Shown here in pieces: positions 5,450 to 5,939 of a stretch of 5,939 nt of DNA. A model generated the notes under the pieces. It ran no database searches and had not been told where the DNA came from. It saw only the letters and a list, made by a program, of their open reading frames with translations. The stretch covers positions 61,331 to 67,269 of the forward strand of contig DISD01000045.1 of assembly GCA_002435715.1 (NCBI GenBank). The letters run 5' to 3'. The stretch is from Rhodospirillaceae bacterium UBA6219 (GTDB taxonomy: Bacteria; Pseudomonadota; Alphaproteobacteria; Rhodospirillales; Magnetospirillaceae). Made by a program: the position numbers and the translations under genes. The stretch's first letter is position 1; every line of letters starts with the position of its first letter.

Positions 5450-5939
5450 ATGATTTCCACAATCGACACGACCGGCGGCTTGACCGCGCTCACTTCCACG
5501 TCCTCGGCCACGTCGTCGGAACAATCCGGCGGTTTCGACGCCGCCCTGGCCGCCGCGCAAAAGGTCGCCGCCAAGCAGCAGGCCCACCAATCGGAAATGG
5601 ACGAGATCCGCGAAAAGGGCTTTTCCAATTGGGTGCGCGACATGCGCATCGAAAAACTGAAGGAAGAGCTGCGCAAGAAGATCATGGCCGCCATGGGCCT
5701 GGACGAGGAATCGCTCGCCAAGATGGAGCCGATGATCCAGCAGATCCTGGAACAGAAAATCCAGGAAGAGGTGGAAAAACAGTTGGCCCAGGCGCTGAAG
5801 GAAGAAGACGAAAAGAACGGCGCCTCGGGACAGCAAGCCGGTCAGGGGTCCAGCCAGACCATTGCCCAACAGGCGACCGCCCAGGCCGGCAAAAATGACC
5901 GCCAGGGCAAAACTTGCCCGGTCATTCCTGCCCTGGCCG
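5450..5939 (+). CDS. Unrecognised coiled-coil protein, 3' end beyond window
   Basis: The frame from the ATG at 5450 is open to the window edge: 163 complete codons with no stop. GGGGGCGG just upstream (5440-5447) can serve as ribosome-binding site. I recognise no named family. Residues 1-28 are Ser/Thr/Gly-rich and probably disordered. Residues 30-122 are a strongly charged helical segment with the core GFSNWVRDMRIEKLKEEL (57-74), KKIMAAMGLDEESLAKM (76-92) and QQILEQKIQEEVEKQLAQAL (97-116), very likely coiled coil. Residues 123-152 are Gln/Gly/Ala-rich. There is no signal peptide or membrane segment, so it is probably cytoplasmic. The 17-bp gap from aat suggests co-transcription. The last residues, including CPVIPALA, are encoded by strong inverted repeats and read unlike the rest of the protein; the reading frame may be entering a repeat near its end. 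Confidence 0.75.
   Translation, partial: MISTIDTTGGLTALTSTSSATSSEQSGGFDAALAAAQKVAAKQQAHQSEMDEIREKGFSNWVRDMRIEKLKEELRKKIMAAMGLDEESLAKMEPMIQQILEQKIQEEVEKQLAQALKEEDEKNGASGQQAGQGSSQTIAQQATAQAGKNDRQGKTCPVIPALA
5894..5937. repeat. Two overlapping, mutually exclusive inverted repeats at window end
   Basis: First structure: AATGACC (5894-5900) pairs with GGTCATT (5920-5926) and GGGCAA (5905-5910) with TTGCCC (5914-5919), a 13-bp stem with a four-base bulge and a three-base loop. Second structure: GCCAGGGCA (5901-5909) pairs with TGCCCTGGC (5929-5937), nine bp. They share bases 5905-5909 and cannot coexist. Both are exact in the sequence. The part with GTCATTCC resembles dispersed GTCATTCC-containing repeats of proteobacterial genomes, an impression only. 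They lie inside the open reading frame. Confidence 0.6.

Noticed and set aside
4800..5462. 220-codon minus-strand frame opposite aat
   Set aside because: It is a shadow of aat; the opposite strand carries all conserved transferase blocks.
5348..5869. 173-codon minus-strand frame opposite the coiled-coil gene
   Set aside because: Its Leu/Phe-rich product arises from reverse reading of Glu/Lys-rich codons. The plus-strand frame has a ribosome-binding site and a coherent helical pattern.

Overview
The window is a high-GC, densely coded stretch with short intergenic gaps. It most likely comes from an alphaproteobacterium, plausibly Rhodospirillales (Magnetospirillum-like). This rests on GC-rich third codon positions, the short alphaproteobacterial form of leucyl/phenylalanyl-tRNA-protein transferase, and a small protein resembling the alphaproteobacterial ATP synthase zeta subunit. 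The taxonomic call is inference. There are no tRNA, rRNA, CRISPR or transposase signatures.

Layout: (1) Positions 1-855, minus strand: the first 285 residues of an Fsr-type MFS exporter (fosmidomycin-resistance family), cut by the window edge. (2) Positions 968-1801, plus strand: a divergently transcribed cupin-type AraC-family regulator of the NimR kind. The 112-bp gap between them carries a direct repeat with an exact 21-bp period and overlapping divergent -10 elements, so exporter and regulator look like one control unit. (3) Positions 1890-3386, plus strand: an orphan membrane sensor histidine kinase with a MASE3 input domain, a phytochrome-like H-box and a complete ATPase domain. (4) Positions 3532-4194, minus strand: an unrecognised lipoprotein with a charged helical arm and a four-cysteine C-terminal region, convergent with the kinase. 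(5) Positions 4357-4692, minus strand: a small protein resembling the ATP synthase inhibitor zeta subunit (DUF1476), though divergent. (6) Positions 4773-5432, plus strand: aat, followed 17 bp later by (7) an unrecognised coiled-coil protein that runs off the right edge.

The window divides into an accessory-looking efflux and regulation block (1-1801), a sensory kinase, and a housekeeping block around aat. The best-supported less ordinary signal is the 21-bp-spaced direct repeat between exporter and regulator. After it come the zeta-like protein and a pair of mutually exclusive hairpins at the right edge. I see no evidence of a wholly novel multi-gene system.
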